Under the pieces are notes generated by a model. The model had not been told where the DNA came from and did no database searches. It saw only the letters and a list, made by a program, of their open reading frames with translations. Position numbers and translations under genes: made by a program. A DNA stretch of 64,000 nt from Parendozoicomonas haliclonae (GTDB lineage: Bacteria; Pseudomonadota; Gammaproteobacteria; Pseudomonadales; Endozoicomonadaceae). Below are positions 26,702-36,661 of this stretch, piece after piece (the first letter of the stretch is position 1; every line of letters begins with the position of its first letter). The stretch spans positions 248,001 through 312,000 of the forward strand of contig NZ_FWPT01000003.1 in the NCBI RefSeq assembly GCF_900174585.1, in the 5' to 3' direction.

Positions 26702-29700
26702 TTAATACATAATGGTCTGCATTATGTTGCTTTGTGCTTTATCCAGTTGCTCAGTGAGTTGGGTAAAGTCTTCGGCGTTGGCCTGAGACTTTGCCTGATT
26801 CTTGATATCGAGGCACAGCGACAGGAACAAACCATTATTTTTGCTCGGGAACCGATTGACCTGTGTGGATTCCTGAGAGAACTGTTCAAGGTGCGCCTTA
26901 AAGCTATCAAGGTTTCCTGCCTTTAGCTCTCCCAGCATCACCGTCAGCAAAAGATAAATACGATTCACATCGAGATTAAACACACCGGCCTTTGGGCAAT
27001 CGGGAAAAGTCCAGTTGTGGGGAAGTCTTTGCAATAACGCTTCCGCATAAGGTGCAAAGATATCCTTGCACTCGAAGAAGTCTTGACCGGCCATCACCTC
27101 GGAGGCTTTAAAGGTCGCTTTGACTCTCTGATCATCATAAACACCGTTTGCCAGATCCCTGCAGATCATCAACTTCCGACGCCCCTTACCAAAGCGATCA
27201 ACCTGCCGCTCTGTTTGTGCCAACAACTTATCCAGCTTTTTAAGCAGAGGCTGACTGGCAGGCCCGGTATTGATCTGCTCTTTCAGCACCTGAACACTGG
27301 CACAGGTTGCAAGCTGCCACTCCAGAATTTCACTACGGGTTTTCACTGATGGGTCAAAAAACTGTGGCGCATTCTGCTCAGCTTCCAGCTTGATAACCTT
27401 CTGCCACAGCTCAGCCGTGCCTTGAATATCTTTCAGCCACTGCTCCTTTTGTGCATCATCCTGCTCTTCTTCACCAAGCCGCGCGAATAGACGTTTTGCC
27501 GCATCCTCAACACCCTGCAGACCGGTTTTCCCCAATCGGCTCAGATCACCATCCACATCCTGCAGCACCAGCTTTAAACAACGAAAAGCGGCATCAAAAT
27601 CCCTGCCATAATCGAGATACCAGCGCATGGCCCGATAGTGGAAACGCATAACCTGAGACTTCATAGGTTCCAGGCAAGGATCGTAATAGTTCATCCGAAT
27701 CAGATGCCCCTCACAGAGCTCCGGATTAAACTGAGCAAAAGGATAACTGCATTCGTTTAGAAAACTCTGGTAGGCCTTAACCGCCAAGGGGTAATTACCA
27801 AACACGTCAGGATGACAATCAGCAAACAACTGCACGTCTGGTATTTCATCCAGCGGTTCCGAAGCTTCGCGGCTTTTATCCAGCTCTCTATCAAAGCCCC
27901 TATCCGACTCTCGCGTGCTAACGGTGTCTGGGCCTCTCGCAGGTTCCGGGCTGCTGATAGTTTCAGAGTCATCCACTGGCTCTGAGCTTTTTATCTGTTC
28001 TGAACTGTGACTGGATAACGGCGAATAGCTGCTGGTTTCCTGACTAATCACTGGAGATGCACCGCTACCCGAGCTTTCATTATCAGGCTGGCTTAGAACC
28101 ACCGCAGATGGGGAGGATAACGGGGCTTTGATTTCAAAAAACTCGCCTTCCCAAACGCTATCCGTAAGTTTTCCATCCGACGGGTTAGGCGCAGGCTCGG
28201 GATCCGTCAGCTGCGCAGCTTCCCATTCATTATCTTCATCCGGCAGCTTCACCACCGTGGGCAGCTGCTCATAAAAGCCGGACTTCTCTGATTCGGTTAA
28301 ACCAAATCGTTCCCATACCTCAAGCAGACGGATAAAGCATTTGTAGCGCTTATTATCCCATTCGTCCTTACCCTGCCTGACCCGCTCCAACAGCTTATCC
28401 AGCGAGCAGCGGAACATGCGTCTGATCTCTGGCTGCAGTGGAGCCAGCAGTGCAGAATCCTCCAGGCCTCGCAGCCGTGCCAGTAATCGATTGACCTCCC
28501 CTATCGGAAGGGTTTTCTTTTTGGCCAACAGCGCAACCTGTAACGCGATAATAAGCGACGGTGAACGCTGATCCAGCTCTTCGGCATTATCGATAATGGT
28601 ATGCCACTCTTTCAGCTCGGCAGCGGAGCGTTGTGTCAGCTGCTTCGCTTCCAGCAAGCCCATAACTGTTCGCACAGTGTCGTTAAGTTCCTGCTGGGTA
28701 TCCGCATCCAGCATGGCAGCGAGCAGCTCACTGGCTCGCTGCCCACCTTTTTCCATCCACACAGCCAGACGCTCATGCAAAAGCAGCCGCTGACGGCTGT
28801 AACTGCCTGACTGGACGGCGAGATGGAAGTCGGCCTGCAGATCATCCAGAGCCAGCGATTCATCCGTTTTCAAACGCTCCCGGGCTATACGACATTCGTC
28901 TTTTATACCGGCGACTTCTTCCGCCATCCGGTCCGGGAAGGTTTTGCTTTGCAGACACTGTAAAACTTTTGCGGGCTTTGTTGTGAGAAGGCAACGTGCC
29001 AGTTTGAGTGCAGAGGCACTGCGGGGGAGATCAATGATCTTCGGTTTGAGCAGATACTCAAATAGTTCCAGCCGGGTAGTATTTCCCAGCACCGGTAACA
29101 CTGTGCTGGTCATCCCATCCTGATCCATAGTCGTCAGCAGTAATGCCAGCCCGGACTCCTGTATCTGCTCATGGTCAAAGGTTCTCAGCAGATTGGCCAA
29201 AAGCTCCAGTTTCTCGCACGGTGAAAGCTTATAAGCCAGAGCAAGAGAAGCCTGCCCCAGCCTTAAAAACAGCTCAGTGGACAGATGGTCTTTTAGCTGG
29301 CCAAACAGTTCATTCAGGTGGCTCGCCAAGGTCTTACCCTGCTCTCCGGACAAGAACTCAATCAACAACTGGGTATAAGCAGCCAGATCAGCTTGATGAT
29401 CTTCAGGACACTCAAGGGCTTTCTTAATTGTTTTGAGCAACAAAGTCGCCCCGTTACTGCCGCAGGCCTCTTTCAGCCAAAGACATTGTGAAGACAATGA
29501 ACCGTTGTAGTGATGAACCATCTCTTCACACACTTCCCCCAACGTGGCACGGAGTAACCGTCCGTCTTCCCGCCGGGCTTCCAATTCCGCCTGTGCTTTG
29601 TCCGTGTCACCCGCCCTGCCCAGGTAATACAGAACCTTGGTATCGTTAAGCACTGTGTAGTCCGGCCCACTGCTGACCCGAGATTTGGGGGGCGATGTTG

Positions 29701-32700
29701 TCTTGATGGAATTCTGCTCAGCCGTATTATCTGCAGGGGTTACAGTTGGAACCTTCTTGCGTTTGGTTTTTCTTTTACTCTCTTTCACCACCTCGTCATA
29801 AGAAGGCAGTGTGGGTTTCTGGGCCAACCGACCTGATGGTTCCTTTTTTTCAGGCAGGGAAACAACTTTAATAACCGGAACCGCTGCCGGAGATAGCTTT
29901 CCTCTCAACTCCAGAAACTCTCCAACCCTCTTCTCTTTCAGGAGCGCCAGAACCTCTTCTTTTTTATGGTGCAGAGATAGCAATATGGCCTCCTGCCGGC
30001 CCATGTTTTTTTGCAGACCATTGGCCAACATGCCGACCTTGATTGATGAACAGGCGTCCGGGTTATCAACAAGAAATACCAGTACATCAAAATACATCGC
30101 AGCTGTTCCCTGGCTCAGCAGAGACCGGGTCTTTTTAAGCAAGGCTTCTTTCTCTTTGCTGTCTTCGATAACCTGATATTCGGTTAACATCGCAACCAGC
30201 CGGAAGTGCGGCAAAGAGTTCATCCAGCCGATGGAATCGTTATAGCCCAAGCGTTTCAAATGACTCTCTTGAGGGTTCACTTGCAGCAAAAGATAAATAG
30301 ACGGCATATGGTACATGCACGATGCCTTATACAGCTGCACCAGTGCATCAGCCATCAGGCCTTTCTTTAACAGGCACTGGGCCAGGATGTAACAGGCCTG
30401 CGGATCAACGACACCGTTTTGACTTTCTCCGGCACCACGGATCAGAAACCTCTCAGCCAGTTCCGGCTGGTCTTCCAGCAAAGCATTAACACCCCGGCAG
30501 GTCCAGGCCGCAGCAAAACCGGCTCGTGCGGCTTCATCCAGCCAACGCTTGACCTGGCTTGATGGCAGCTCCAGATTAACCTGTCTGTACACCTGAGCCT
30601 GAGCAGCCAGCAATCGTATACTGACAGGTAGTGCAGCCAAACTACTAACCACAGGCTGACACTGCGCATGATTACCTCGGGCACAGCCCACCAGAAAGGT
30701 GGCCATGCTCAGCATATCCATATCCGGTTCCGATGCACCCTCCAGCCGGGTGCATTTCATCTGCCCTTTGTGGATATTCATTATGACTTCCAGAAACAGC
30801 ATCTGCTCATCCCGAGGCATAAAGAAGGCATAACGCAGGTAACGGGTGAGCGCATCAACAGGCAACTCACCCTTCATGCGGCAAATCGGAGTCTCTTTCT
30901 CAATCATCGGAAACAGATCGAGCTCATTGACTTTGAATACAGGGAGTCTGGACTGCATAACCAGATTGGCCACCGCCAGTGGATCTATTGCCAGCAAATG
31001 TTGGCCCCGCCCCTGTGACATAGCATGCAGTAGCGGTTCCAGCGCCCGAAAAGTCCCCATGGCCATAGCACCATTATGACAACGGGTCAGCTCGTCCTGA
31101 TACTTCGCCTCCATCTTGTTACCGGATGCCAATCCGTGCCCCAGAAGCCGCCCCATCAGCACCCCAAAACCACAACCCTGCCCATACAGTGCCAGCTCCC
31201 GGGCCCGATGAACGGTATTGTGGAATGCTGTATCAATATCTCCATCGTCACCAGGGAAGCAGGCACTCTTCAACACCTGGTAGTACATGGTGTCTTCGTG
31301 CCAGATTTGAGCCTCTTTATGTTCTGAAACACTGCTGGAAAACCAACAACCGGCACTGTCAAAGCGGTTGGTAAAGTAAGCATACTGGCCGGCCAGAAAC
31401 ATAGCGGGTTCATAACCCCGCATGGCAGCAAAATGCAGGTATTCAGAGGCTTCACTTTGCGATTCCAGCAGATGACAGGCTGTACCCAGCACATGCAGAC
31501 AGCGTTCAAACGTCCAGGATTTATCGGTAAACGGTAAGGTTAAACGCTCCGGAGAGTCATCCTCCGCCTTGTACAACAGCAGAGGCACCAATGGTCGCAG
31601 GGCTTTCAAAGCCTGCTGTGCCTGAGACTTATTTTCAGGGAGGTCAAAGCCCAACCCCGCCAGTGCCTGCCTTGTCATGGCTCCTTGATCAATATGCTCA
31701 TAAAACGACAGCATCGGCTGCTGCCCCTTGTCTTCGACCTGCTCCCGCAACTGTGCCGCTCGCTTCCCGAGACGGTCGATCTGTGCGGTCAACTCATTGA
31801 TAAAGGGCTGATTCTCTGCCGTTATCCCGACCTGCCAGTCATCCTCTATAGCTTGATTTTCAAGATCGTTTATAAAGCAGCGGGCGATTCTGCGGGCATG
31901 CAGACGACACTGTCCGCTGTACAAAACCTCAAACGCTGAGTTTATACTTCCTTCTTTCACCAGCACATCGGCATAAGCCAGGGTATCCTGGCAGCTGCCT
32001 GTCAGCCAGAGTAGTAACTGCTGGTAGCGTTTCTTTAATTTGGGTTCGCGACAATCTGCCAGTTTTGTCCGCAGAGCCTTCTCTACTGCCGGTCTGCCAC
32101 TATCCTGCTGCAGTTCAAAGCATGTTTTTTCATCCAGCCCTTCGACCATTTGTTCAAAGGCCCGTGCCTTCTCGGCCGGTTCAATCTGAAGCAAATCATT
32201 TTCCACCAGTTCAAACAGCCGGTAGCTGTGGCGTGGTGTCATATTCTGCATGGCATGACACCAGGGCAGAGGTTTGGGTCCATCTGTAAGAAATTGGGAC
32301 TCACCGGCAAGAAACATCAACAGCCCTTCCAGAGAGTTTATGTCCTTGTTGACCTTGCGTAGCTCACTGCCTTTTTTGCCCTGCGCCAGTCCCGAGCGTA
32401 TAGACGACAGCTGGGCATTATGATGATGCTTAAGCAAACGCTCTGAAAACGGTTTGGAGTCAGGGAGGATATTGCGCAGGGTTAGCTCACACTGATAGGT
32501 AATATCCAGATCACGGTATTTCTTATCCGCATCCATCAACAGGGCATAGGCGCTCAGGTGGTCGCCATAACGATTGTCAAACCAGGCAGACGACAGCGTG
32601 TTGTAAATGCATGATTCTTCATGGCTGAAACGAGGAGCTGCCAGCCCAAGCCGACCTTCGTTCTCCGTGTCTTTATCCCATAGTCGTGCCAACAATGTAC

Positions 32701-34096
32701 CGGCCGGTGGCCAGTTGCGGTTCGCACTCAGCAGTGCCTGCAGGCGGGCCATCTCCAATCCACCCTCGATCAGTCCATAAGCCATCAGTGCTGCACTCCA
32801 GAATAGATACTCCGGATGAGGGGTATGCCACAATGTCCTGATGGCCTTGTCCTGCGCTTCCGTTTCTGTCAGCCCAATGGCATTCATTAACGTGATAGCC
32901 AGTTTATTTTTGGCTTTCCTGGCCTTCTGGCAGTTTTCACGAATATTAATGGCTTCTGGCCACTCCGGCTTGCTTTCAGTATCCAGTACAAACTGCTCAA
33001 TCCACTCATAGCGCTGGCGGGTGGATATCCCCCTTTCAACGGTCGTTCTGAACGCCATTAAACTATCCAGCGCCTCAAGTGGCTGACTCTTCTCTGCACG
33101 CACATCCTCATGAGCATTGGGCTGCAGATAAAACAGAAACTTGACCAGATGAGCATCGGGGGAGTTCATCGATGCCGCCTGATCCAGCAGAAACAAGCCG
33201 TAATCAACATTATTGGGAAAGCTAAAGACTCCGGTGGCCATACAGCTGCCGACAATCGTCATCAGTGAGGGCTCACCATAATGCAGGGCGTCGAGAGCTT
33301 TACTGATCATTACCTGCTGCTCACCAGCTGTCAGTACAAGCTCCTCGTCACCATTCCCCCCACCTAAACGGAGCAGCCAGGCCTTGAGATCGTCGTACAA
33401 CAACAGGCCCAGACGATTCATGGCACTGGAAACGCCATTATCACAAGCGGTTTTCAGACATTTAATAGCTTCCTGCTCCTCACCTTCGCCAAGGTAGAGC
33501 AGTCCCATCCAGTACCAGGCCTCAGACACACCGCCCCTTATCGCGATTTCCATCTTCGACCATGCGTCAGCGTGTTCTCCCCGCAATAGAGCAGACAACC
33601 CCTGACCAAACGACACCCAGCCAAGAATGGCTTTTTTCATCTCAGGTTCAGCTGTGAGTGTTTGAGGACACTGGGTAATAGACTCCGCCAACTGGTCACT
33701 CAATAGCGCCACGGTGGCCAGAATATTGACATCGGTGTATTCCAGCGCCTGGTGGCAGGACTTAAAAAAGCTGGCGGCATTATCCAGAATCCATCCTGGG
33801 GTTGCAGTAGAGGAGATATTTAAGCCGGCATCGACAACCCCATATTGTTTTTGCAGGGCATCAATCCACTCTGTGGAGGGCGGCAGGTCGGGGACAGAGA
33901 GTTGCTTGCCCAAATGGGCAGTAACGACGGAGCGTTGTGCCAGGGATAGCCCGGTCTGCTGCGATATGTTGGCAGGCAGATGGCGCATAGCCTCGGATCG
34001 ACCATTACGGCCGTTACCGTGATGATGCCCGGATGTTTGCCGCGTATGGCCTCTCCCGGTAACTCCCTGCTGCATGAACTGTCCCGCCCCTGGCAA
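26702..34096 (-). CDS. Giant 2464-aa helical-repeat protein, uncharacterised
   Basis: I do not recognise a named family for the whole protein. It is almost entirely alpha-helical. Several segments resemble Sel1/TPR units, for example AWYWMGLLYLGEGEEQEAIKCLKTACDNGVSSAMNRLGLLL (near residue 195) and ASEYLHFAAMRGYEPAMFLAGQYAYF (near 885). Two disordered linkers interrupt it: a Lys-rich one (SKRKTKRKKVPTV, near 1450) and a Ser/Pro-rich acidic one (about 1990-2080). The start is uncertain: the first 45 residues are His/Gly-rich and low in complexity, so a later start is possible. No signal peptide is evident. It is preceded by a terminator and stands alone. A scaffold or secreted host-interaction role is conceivable. 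Confidence 0.55.
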   Translation of the reverse strand: MPGAGQFMQQGVTGRGHTRQTSGHHHGNGRNGRSEAMRHLPANISQQTGLSLAQRSVVTAHLGKQLSVPDLPPSTEWIDALQKQYGVVDAGLNISSTATPGWILDNAASFFKSCHQALEYTDVNILATVALLSDQLAESITQCPQTLTAEPEMKKAILGWVSFGQGLSALLRGEHADAWSKMEIAIRGGVSEAWYWMGLLYLGEGEEQEAIKCLKTACDNGVSSAMNRLGLLLYDDLKAWLLRLGGGNGDEELVLTAGEQQVMISKALDALHYGEPSLMTIVGSCMATGVFSFPNNVDYGLFLLDQAASMNSPDAHLVKFLFYLQPNAHEDVRAEKSQPLEALDSLMAFRTTVERGISTRQRYEWIEQFVLDTESKPEWPEAINIRENCQKARKAKNKLAITLMNAIGLTETEAQDKAIRTLWHTPHPEYLFWSAALMAYGLIEGGLEMARLQALLSANRNWPPAGTLLARLWDKDTENEGRLGLAAPRFSHEESCIYNTLSSAWFDNRYGDHLSAYALLMDADKKYRDLDITYQCELTLRNILPDSKPFSERLLKHHHNAQLSSIRSGLAQGKKGSELRKVNKDINSLEGLLMFLAGESQFLTDGPKPLPWCHAMQNMTPRHSYRLFELVENDLLQIEPAEKARAFEQMVEGLDEKTCFELQQDSGRPAVEKALRTKLADCREPKLKKRYQQLLLWLTGSCQDTLAYADVLVKEGSINSAFEVLYSGQCRLHARRIARCFINDLENQAIEDDWQVGITAENQPFINELTAQIDRLGKRAAQLREQVEDKGQQPMLSFYEHIDQGAMTRQALAGLGFDLPENKSQAQQALKALRPLVPLLLYKAEDDSPERLTLPFTDKSWTFERCLHVLGTACHLLESQSEASEYLHFAAMRGYEPAMFLAGQYAYFTNRFDSAGCWFSSSVSEHKEAQIWHEDTMYYQVLKSACFPGDDGDIDTAFHNTVHRARELALYGQGCGFGVLMGRLLGHGLASGNKMEAKYQDELTRCHNGAMAMGTFRALEPLLHAMSQGRGQHLLAIDPLAVANLVMQSRLPVFKVNELDLFPMIEKETPICRMKGELPVDALTRYLRYAFFMPRDEQMLFLEVIMNIHKGQMKCTRLEGASEPDMDMLSMATFLVGCARGNHAQCQPVVSSLAALPVSIRLLAAQAQVYRQVNLELPSSQVKRWLDEAARAGFAAAWTCRGVNALLEDQPELAERFLIRGAGESQNGVVDPQACYILAQCLLKKGLMADALVQLYKASCMYHMPSIYLLLQVNPQESHLKRLGYNDSIGWMNSLPHFRLVAMLTEYQVIEDSKEKEALLKKTRSLLSQGTAAMYFDVLVFLVDNPDACSSIKVGMLANGLQKNMGRQEAILLSLHHKKEEVLALLKEKRVGEFLELRGKLSPAAVPVIKVVSLPEKKEPSGRLAQKPTLPSYDEVVKESKRKTKRKKVPTVTPADNTAEQNSIKTTSPPKSRVSSGPDYTVLNDTKVLYYLGRAGDTDKAQAELEARREDGRLLRATLGEVCEEMVHHYNGSLSSQCLWLKEACGSNGATLLLKTIKKALECPEDHQADLAAYTQLLIEFLSGEQGKTLASHLNELFGQLKDHLSTELFLRLGQASLALAYKLSPCEKLELLANLLRTFDHEQIQESGLALLLTTMDQDGMTSTVLPVLGNTTRLELFEYLLKPKIIDLPRSASALKLARCLLTTKPAKVLQCLQSKTFPDRMAEEVAGIKDECRIARERLKTDESLALDDLQADFHLAVQSGSYSRQRLLLHERLAVWMEKGGQRASELLAAMLDADTQQELNDTVRTVMGLLEAKQLTQRSAAELKEWHTIIDNAEELDQRSPSLIIALQVALLAKKKTLPIGEVNRLLARLRGLEDSALLAPLQPEIRRMFRCSLDKLLERVRQGKDEWDNKRYKCFIRLLEVWERFGLTESEKSGFYEQLPTVVKLPDEDNEWEAAQLTDPEPAPNPSDGKLTDSVWEGEFFEIKAPLSSPSAVVLSQPDNESSGSGASPVISQETSSYSPLSSHSSEQIKSSEPVDDSETISSPEPARGPDTVSTRESDRGFDRELDKSREASEPLDEIPDVQLFADCHPDVFGNYPLAVKAYQSFLNECSYPFAQFNPELCEGHLIRMNYYDPCLEPMKSQVMRFHYRAMRWYLDYGRDFDAAFRCLKLVLQDVDGDLSRLGKTGLQGVEDAAKRLFARLGEEEQDDAQKEQWLKDIQGTAELWQKVIKLEAEQNAPQFFDPSVKTRSEILEWQLATCASVQVLKEQINTGPASQPLLKKLDKLLAQTERQVDRFGKGRRKLMICRDLANGVYDDQRVKATFKASEVMAGQDFFECKDIFAPYAEALLQRLPHNWTFPDCPKAGVFNLDVNRIYLLLTVMLGELKAGNLDSFKAHLEQFSQESTQVNRFPSKNNGLFLSLCLDIKNQAKSQANAEDFTQLTEQLDKAQSNIMQTIMY

Positions 34097-34185
34097 TACC
34101 TTCTAACAGGCTTGAGACAATTGCGGGAAAAACGGGTGCAGAGGATTTAACCGGCTCGCCAGCAGAACTAACGACGGGATGCCCA

Positions 34186-34225
34186 TTAAAAAAGGCTGCC
34201 GGATCACTCCGGCAGCCTTTTTTAG
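34186..34225. terminator. Intrinsic terminator of mscS
   Basis: Arms AAAAAAGGCTGCCGGA / TCCGGCAGCCTTTTTT around a short loop, with T tracts usable in both directions. It lies after the mscS stop on the minus strand. Confidence 0.85.
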
Positions 34226-34238
34226 AACTCTTCAGCAA

Positions 34239-35105
34239 TCAGCTGTCGAGCTTGTTCAGATGTACGTCCATCTGTGGGAATGGAATCTCGATACCGTTGG
34301 CATCCAGCTCTTCCTTGATCTTTTGCACCAGATCAAAGTACACATTCCAGTAGTCGGCGGTGTTCACCCAGGGGCGTACAACCAGATCCACAGAGGAAGC
34401 CCCCAGAGTCAGAACGCCTACGTTCGGGGCCGGGTCTTTCAGCAACCGTGGCTCGTTGGCCAGTACGTTGTACAAAACCTCTTTGGTCTTTTGGAGGTCG
34501 GCCTTGTAGGAAACACCAATCACCAGATCAATACGACGGGTCTTGTGACGAGAGTAGTTGGTAATCGGGTTACCAATCACCGAGGAGTTAGGAACGATAA
34601 CTACCTTGTTGTCTGGTGTCGTCAGAACCGTCTGGAAAATCTGGATGGATTCCACGCTGCCAGCCACACCGGCAATCTCAACATAGTCACCGGAGCGGAA
34701 GGGGCGGAAGCCAACAATCAGTACACCGGCGGCGAAGTTGGACAGTGATCCCTGCAGAGCCAGACCGATAGCCAGACCGGCAGCACCAATAACTGCAACC
34801 ACTGATGCCGTCTGAACACCCAGGCGACTCAGCGCAGCAATCAGTACGATAGCCAGCAACAGATAACGGACAATACCGTGAACGAACTCGATAACCGCCG
34901 GGTCCATGCGCTTCTTGTGCAGCCCACGGGAAACGCCCTTGGCAATCCCCTTGGCAATAAGGTTACCGATAAAAAGAATCAGAATTGCTGCAACAATATT
35001 GATGCAGTACTGAACGATCAGGTCTGAATGGTTCACTAACCACTCCGATACATTGCTTATATTATCAACTATCGGTTTTTCGATAGTCTTTGTTTGTTCA
35101 GTCAT
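34239..35105 (-). CDS. mscS: Small-conductance mechanosensitive channel (MscS type)
   Basis: A 288-residue channel protein. It has three N-terminal membrane helices (YCINIVAAILILFIGNLIAKGIA, then helix 2). The pore helix is ASVVAVIGAAGLAIGLALQGSLSNFAAGVLIV with the Gly/Ala packing of MscS TM3, followed by PFRSGDYVEIAGVAGSVESIQIFQTVLTTPDNKVVIVPNS, the hallmark of the beta domain. It opens under membrane tension to release solutes in hypo-osmotic shock. Single gene with its own terminator. Confidence 0.92.
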   Translation of the reverse strand: MTEQTKTIEKPIVDNISNVSEWLVNHSDLIVQYCINIVAAILILFIGNLIAKGIAKGVSRGLHKKRMDPAVIEFVHGIVRYLLLAIVLIAALSRLGVQTASVVAVIGAAGLAIGLALQGSLSNFAAGVLIVGFRPFRSGDYVEIAGVAGSVESIQIFQTVLTTPDNKVVIVPNSSVIGNPITNYSRHKTRRIDLVIGVSYKADLQKTKEVLYNVLANEPRLLKDPAPNVGVLTLGASSVDLVVRPWVNTADYWNVYFDLVQKIKEELDANGIEIPFPQMDVHLNKLDS

Positions 35106-35218
35106 ATTAACCTCGAGTCACACTGCATGACCAGCCCAATACCAGAATAGGGTCTAACGACATTTTAGTGTCTTCAGACCCTGCATATTATTACCAAGGG
35201 ATTCGAGTATCTTCGGAA

Positions 35219-35692
35219 TCAGGAATTCTCTGGCGTGGTTTTGACCAGTTTCAACTGACCAATAAATGCTCTTGGTGGATTCTGGCGACACCAGCGGGAG
35301 TACAGCATCAGATCAGCATTCACCGCTTCATCCAGACGAACACGGCCGTCTGATTGACCATCCAGGCCGATGCGGGCACGGCCGGTACGGGTGGCTTCCA
35401 GATACTGATCAAGACGGGTAAAGCAGCGCAGACCAATTTTCAGCAACCGGTCAGGGATCAGACCAGTGGCGAGGATATCTTTATCAATACCGATTTTCAG
35501 AGGACGAGGTGAAGAGACCCGAAAAATCTCCGGCCACAGCAGGCGCAGAATACGCACCGCTTCATGTCCCATGATGTCCTTATCGCTACGCGCGCTCAAA
35601 TCCTCGATGAGCTGATGGGCTTCCTTGTTCTTCAAACTGTTATCTGTTTCCGGCTGCTGGTTTTGGTTTTCCGGGTGAGGTACTGACTGCAT
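35219..35692 (-). CDS. ProQ/FinO-domain RNA-binding protein
   Basis: A 157-residue protein. Residues about 45-130 match the FinO/ProQ fold: LLWPEIFRVSSPRPLKIGIDKDILA, then LLKIGLRCFTRLDQYLEATRTGRARIGLDGQSDGRV. A polar Gln/Asn-rich N-terminus precedes it. Such proteins bind structured small RNAs and mRNA 3' ends. It lies between motB and mscS as a separate unit. The identification is by motif pattern; it may be a ProQ paralogue, not ProQ itself. Confidence 0.82.
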   Translation of the reverse strand: MQSVPHPENQNQQPETDNSLKNKEAHQLIEDLSARSDKDIMGHEAVRILRLLWPEIFRVSSPRPLKIGIDKDILATGLIPDRLLKIGLRCFTRLDQYLEATRTGRARIGLDGQSDGRVRLDEAVNADLMLYSRWCRQNPPRAFIGQLKLVKTTPENS

Positions 35693-35824
35693 ATATCCGC
35701 AAGACCTGTCTTAACAATAATGATCCCCGGAGATTTTGACTCCGACACCAGTAAAATACTCTACTCTGCACCGGGTTTGCCACTGTTTCCTGAGAATCCT
35801 TGTGGCTTCAGGCGCAGGCGGGGA

Positions 35825-36661
35825 TTAAATCTGGTTTCGGGCAGCGGAATTGTGGGCCGCATCCAGTGATCGAGCCATCCGACCACTTTCATAAGCACCA
35901 CCATACATCGGGTTCACTTCCTTAACCCGGGACGGATCAACCAGCACCAGTTCTACCCGCCGATTGCGGGCGGCATTACGATTGACAGCATCCTTCGGGC
36001 GGGTGTCAGCCATACCCGTCACCTGTCGGATACGACGGTTGGGGAATCCGGTAAAGTCCATAATTTCCCGCACACTGTTGGCCCGGGCAAAAGACAGCGA
36101 CCAGTTATCAAAATACCCTTTACCGGAATAAGGCGTGGAGTCGGTATGTCCGATAATGGCCATCTCATAACCACTCATCAGCAGCCGTGGCCCCAGTTCC
36201 AGCAAGAGATCTTCAAAGAACGGGGTCAGCAAATACTCACCACGGCGGAACATCTGATTCTTATCCGTCTCCATCAGCTCAATCAGCAGACCGCCGGGTA
36301 TTGGAGTGACCTTGATATTGTCGTGAAGACGGGCCATCTCCAGCAGCTCCAGTTCAAACGGATCACCACCACGGGCATCGAAATGAATGGGATCAGGACG
36401 ATCCGGCACACTGTTGCCGCCATTAGTGGTATTCACCACCTTGCCCTGACTGATGCTGTCGAACATATGCCGGGAAGAGACTGAGTCGAAAACGCCAGGG
36501 TCACTAAAGTAGAGAGACAGGCCTTCCCGCTTCTCCATATCGGCACTGGTCACGATCCACATCACCATGAACAGTGTCATCATCGACATACAGAAGTCGG
36601 CAAAAGCGCCCTTCCAGCCGCCCAGCGTGGCTTCTTCCTTTTTACGGGAACGACGGCTCAT
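35825..36661 (-). CDS. motB: Flagellar motor stator protein MotB (OmpA-type)
   Basis: A 278-residue protein with a short cytoplasmic start and one membrane helix containing the ion-binding Asp (AFADFCMSMMTLFMVMWIV, Asp about 22). A C-terminal OmpA-like peptidoglycan-binding domain follows (AIIGHTDSTPYSG, LSFARANSVREIM, VTGMADTRPKD, NRRVELVLV). It pairs with MotA, whose stop overlaps this start by 4 bp, to form the stator. Ion type (H+ or Na+) is not readable with certainty; marine relatives often use Na+ (PomB). Confidence 0.9.
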   Translation of the reverse strand: MSRRSRKKEEATLGGWKGAFADFCMSMMTLFMVMWIVTSADMEKREGLSLYFSDPGVFDSVSSRHMFDSISQGKVVNTTNGGNSVPDRPDPIHFDARGGDPFELELLEMARLHDNIKVTPIPGGLLIELMETDKNQMFRRGEYLLTPFFEDLLLELGPRLLMSGYEMAIIGHTDSTPYSGKGYFDNWSLSFARANSVREIMDFTGFPNRRIRQVTGMADTRPKDAVNRNAARNRRVELVLVDPSRVKEVNPMYGGAYESGRMARSLDAAHNSAARNQI

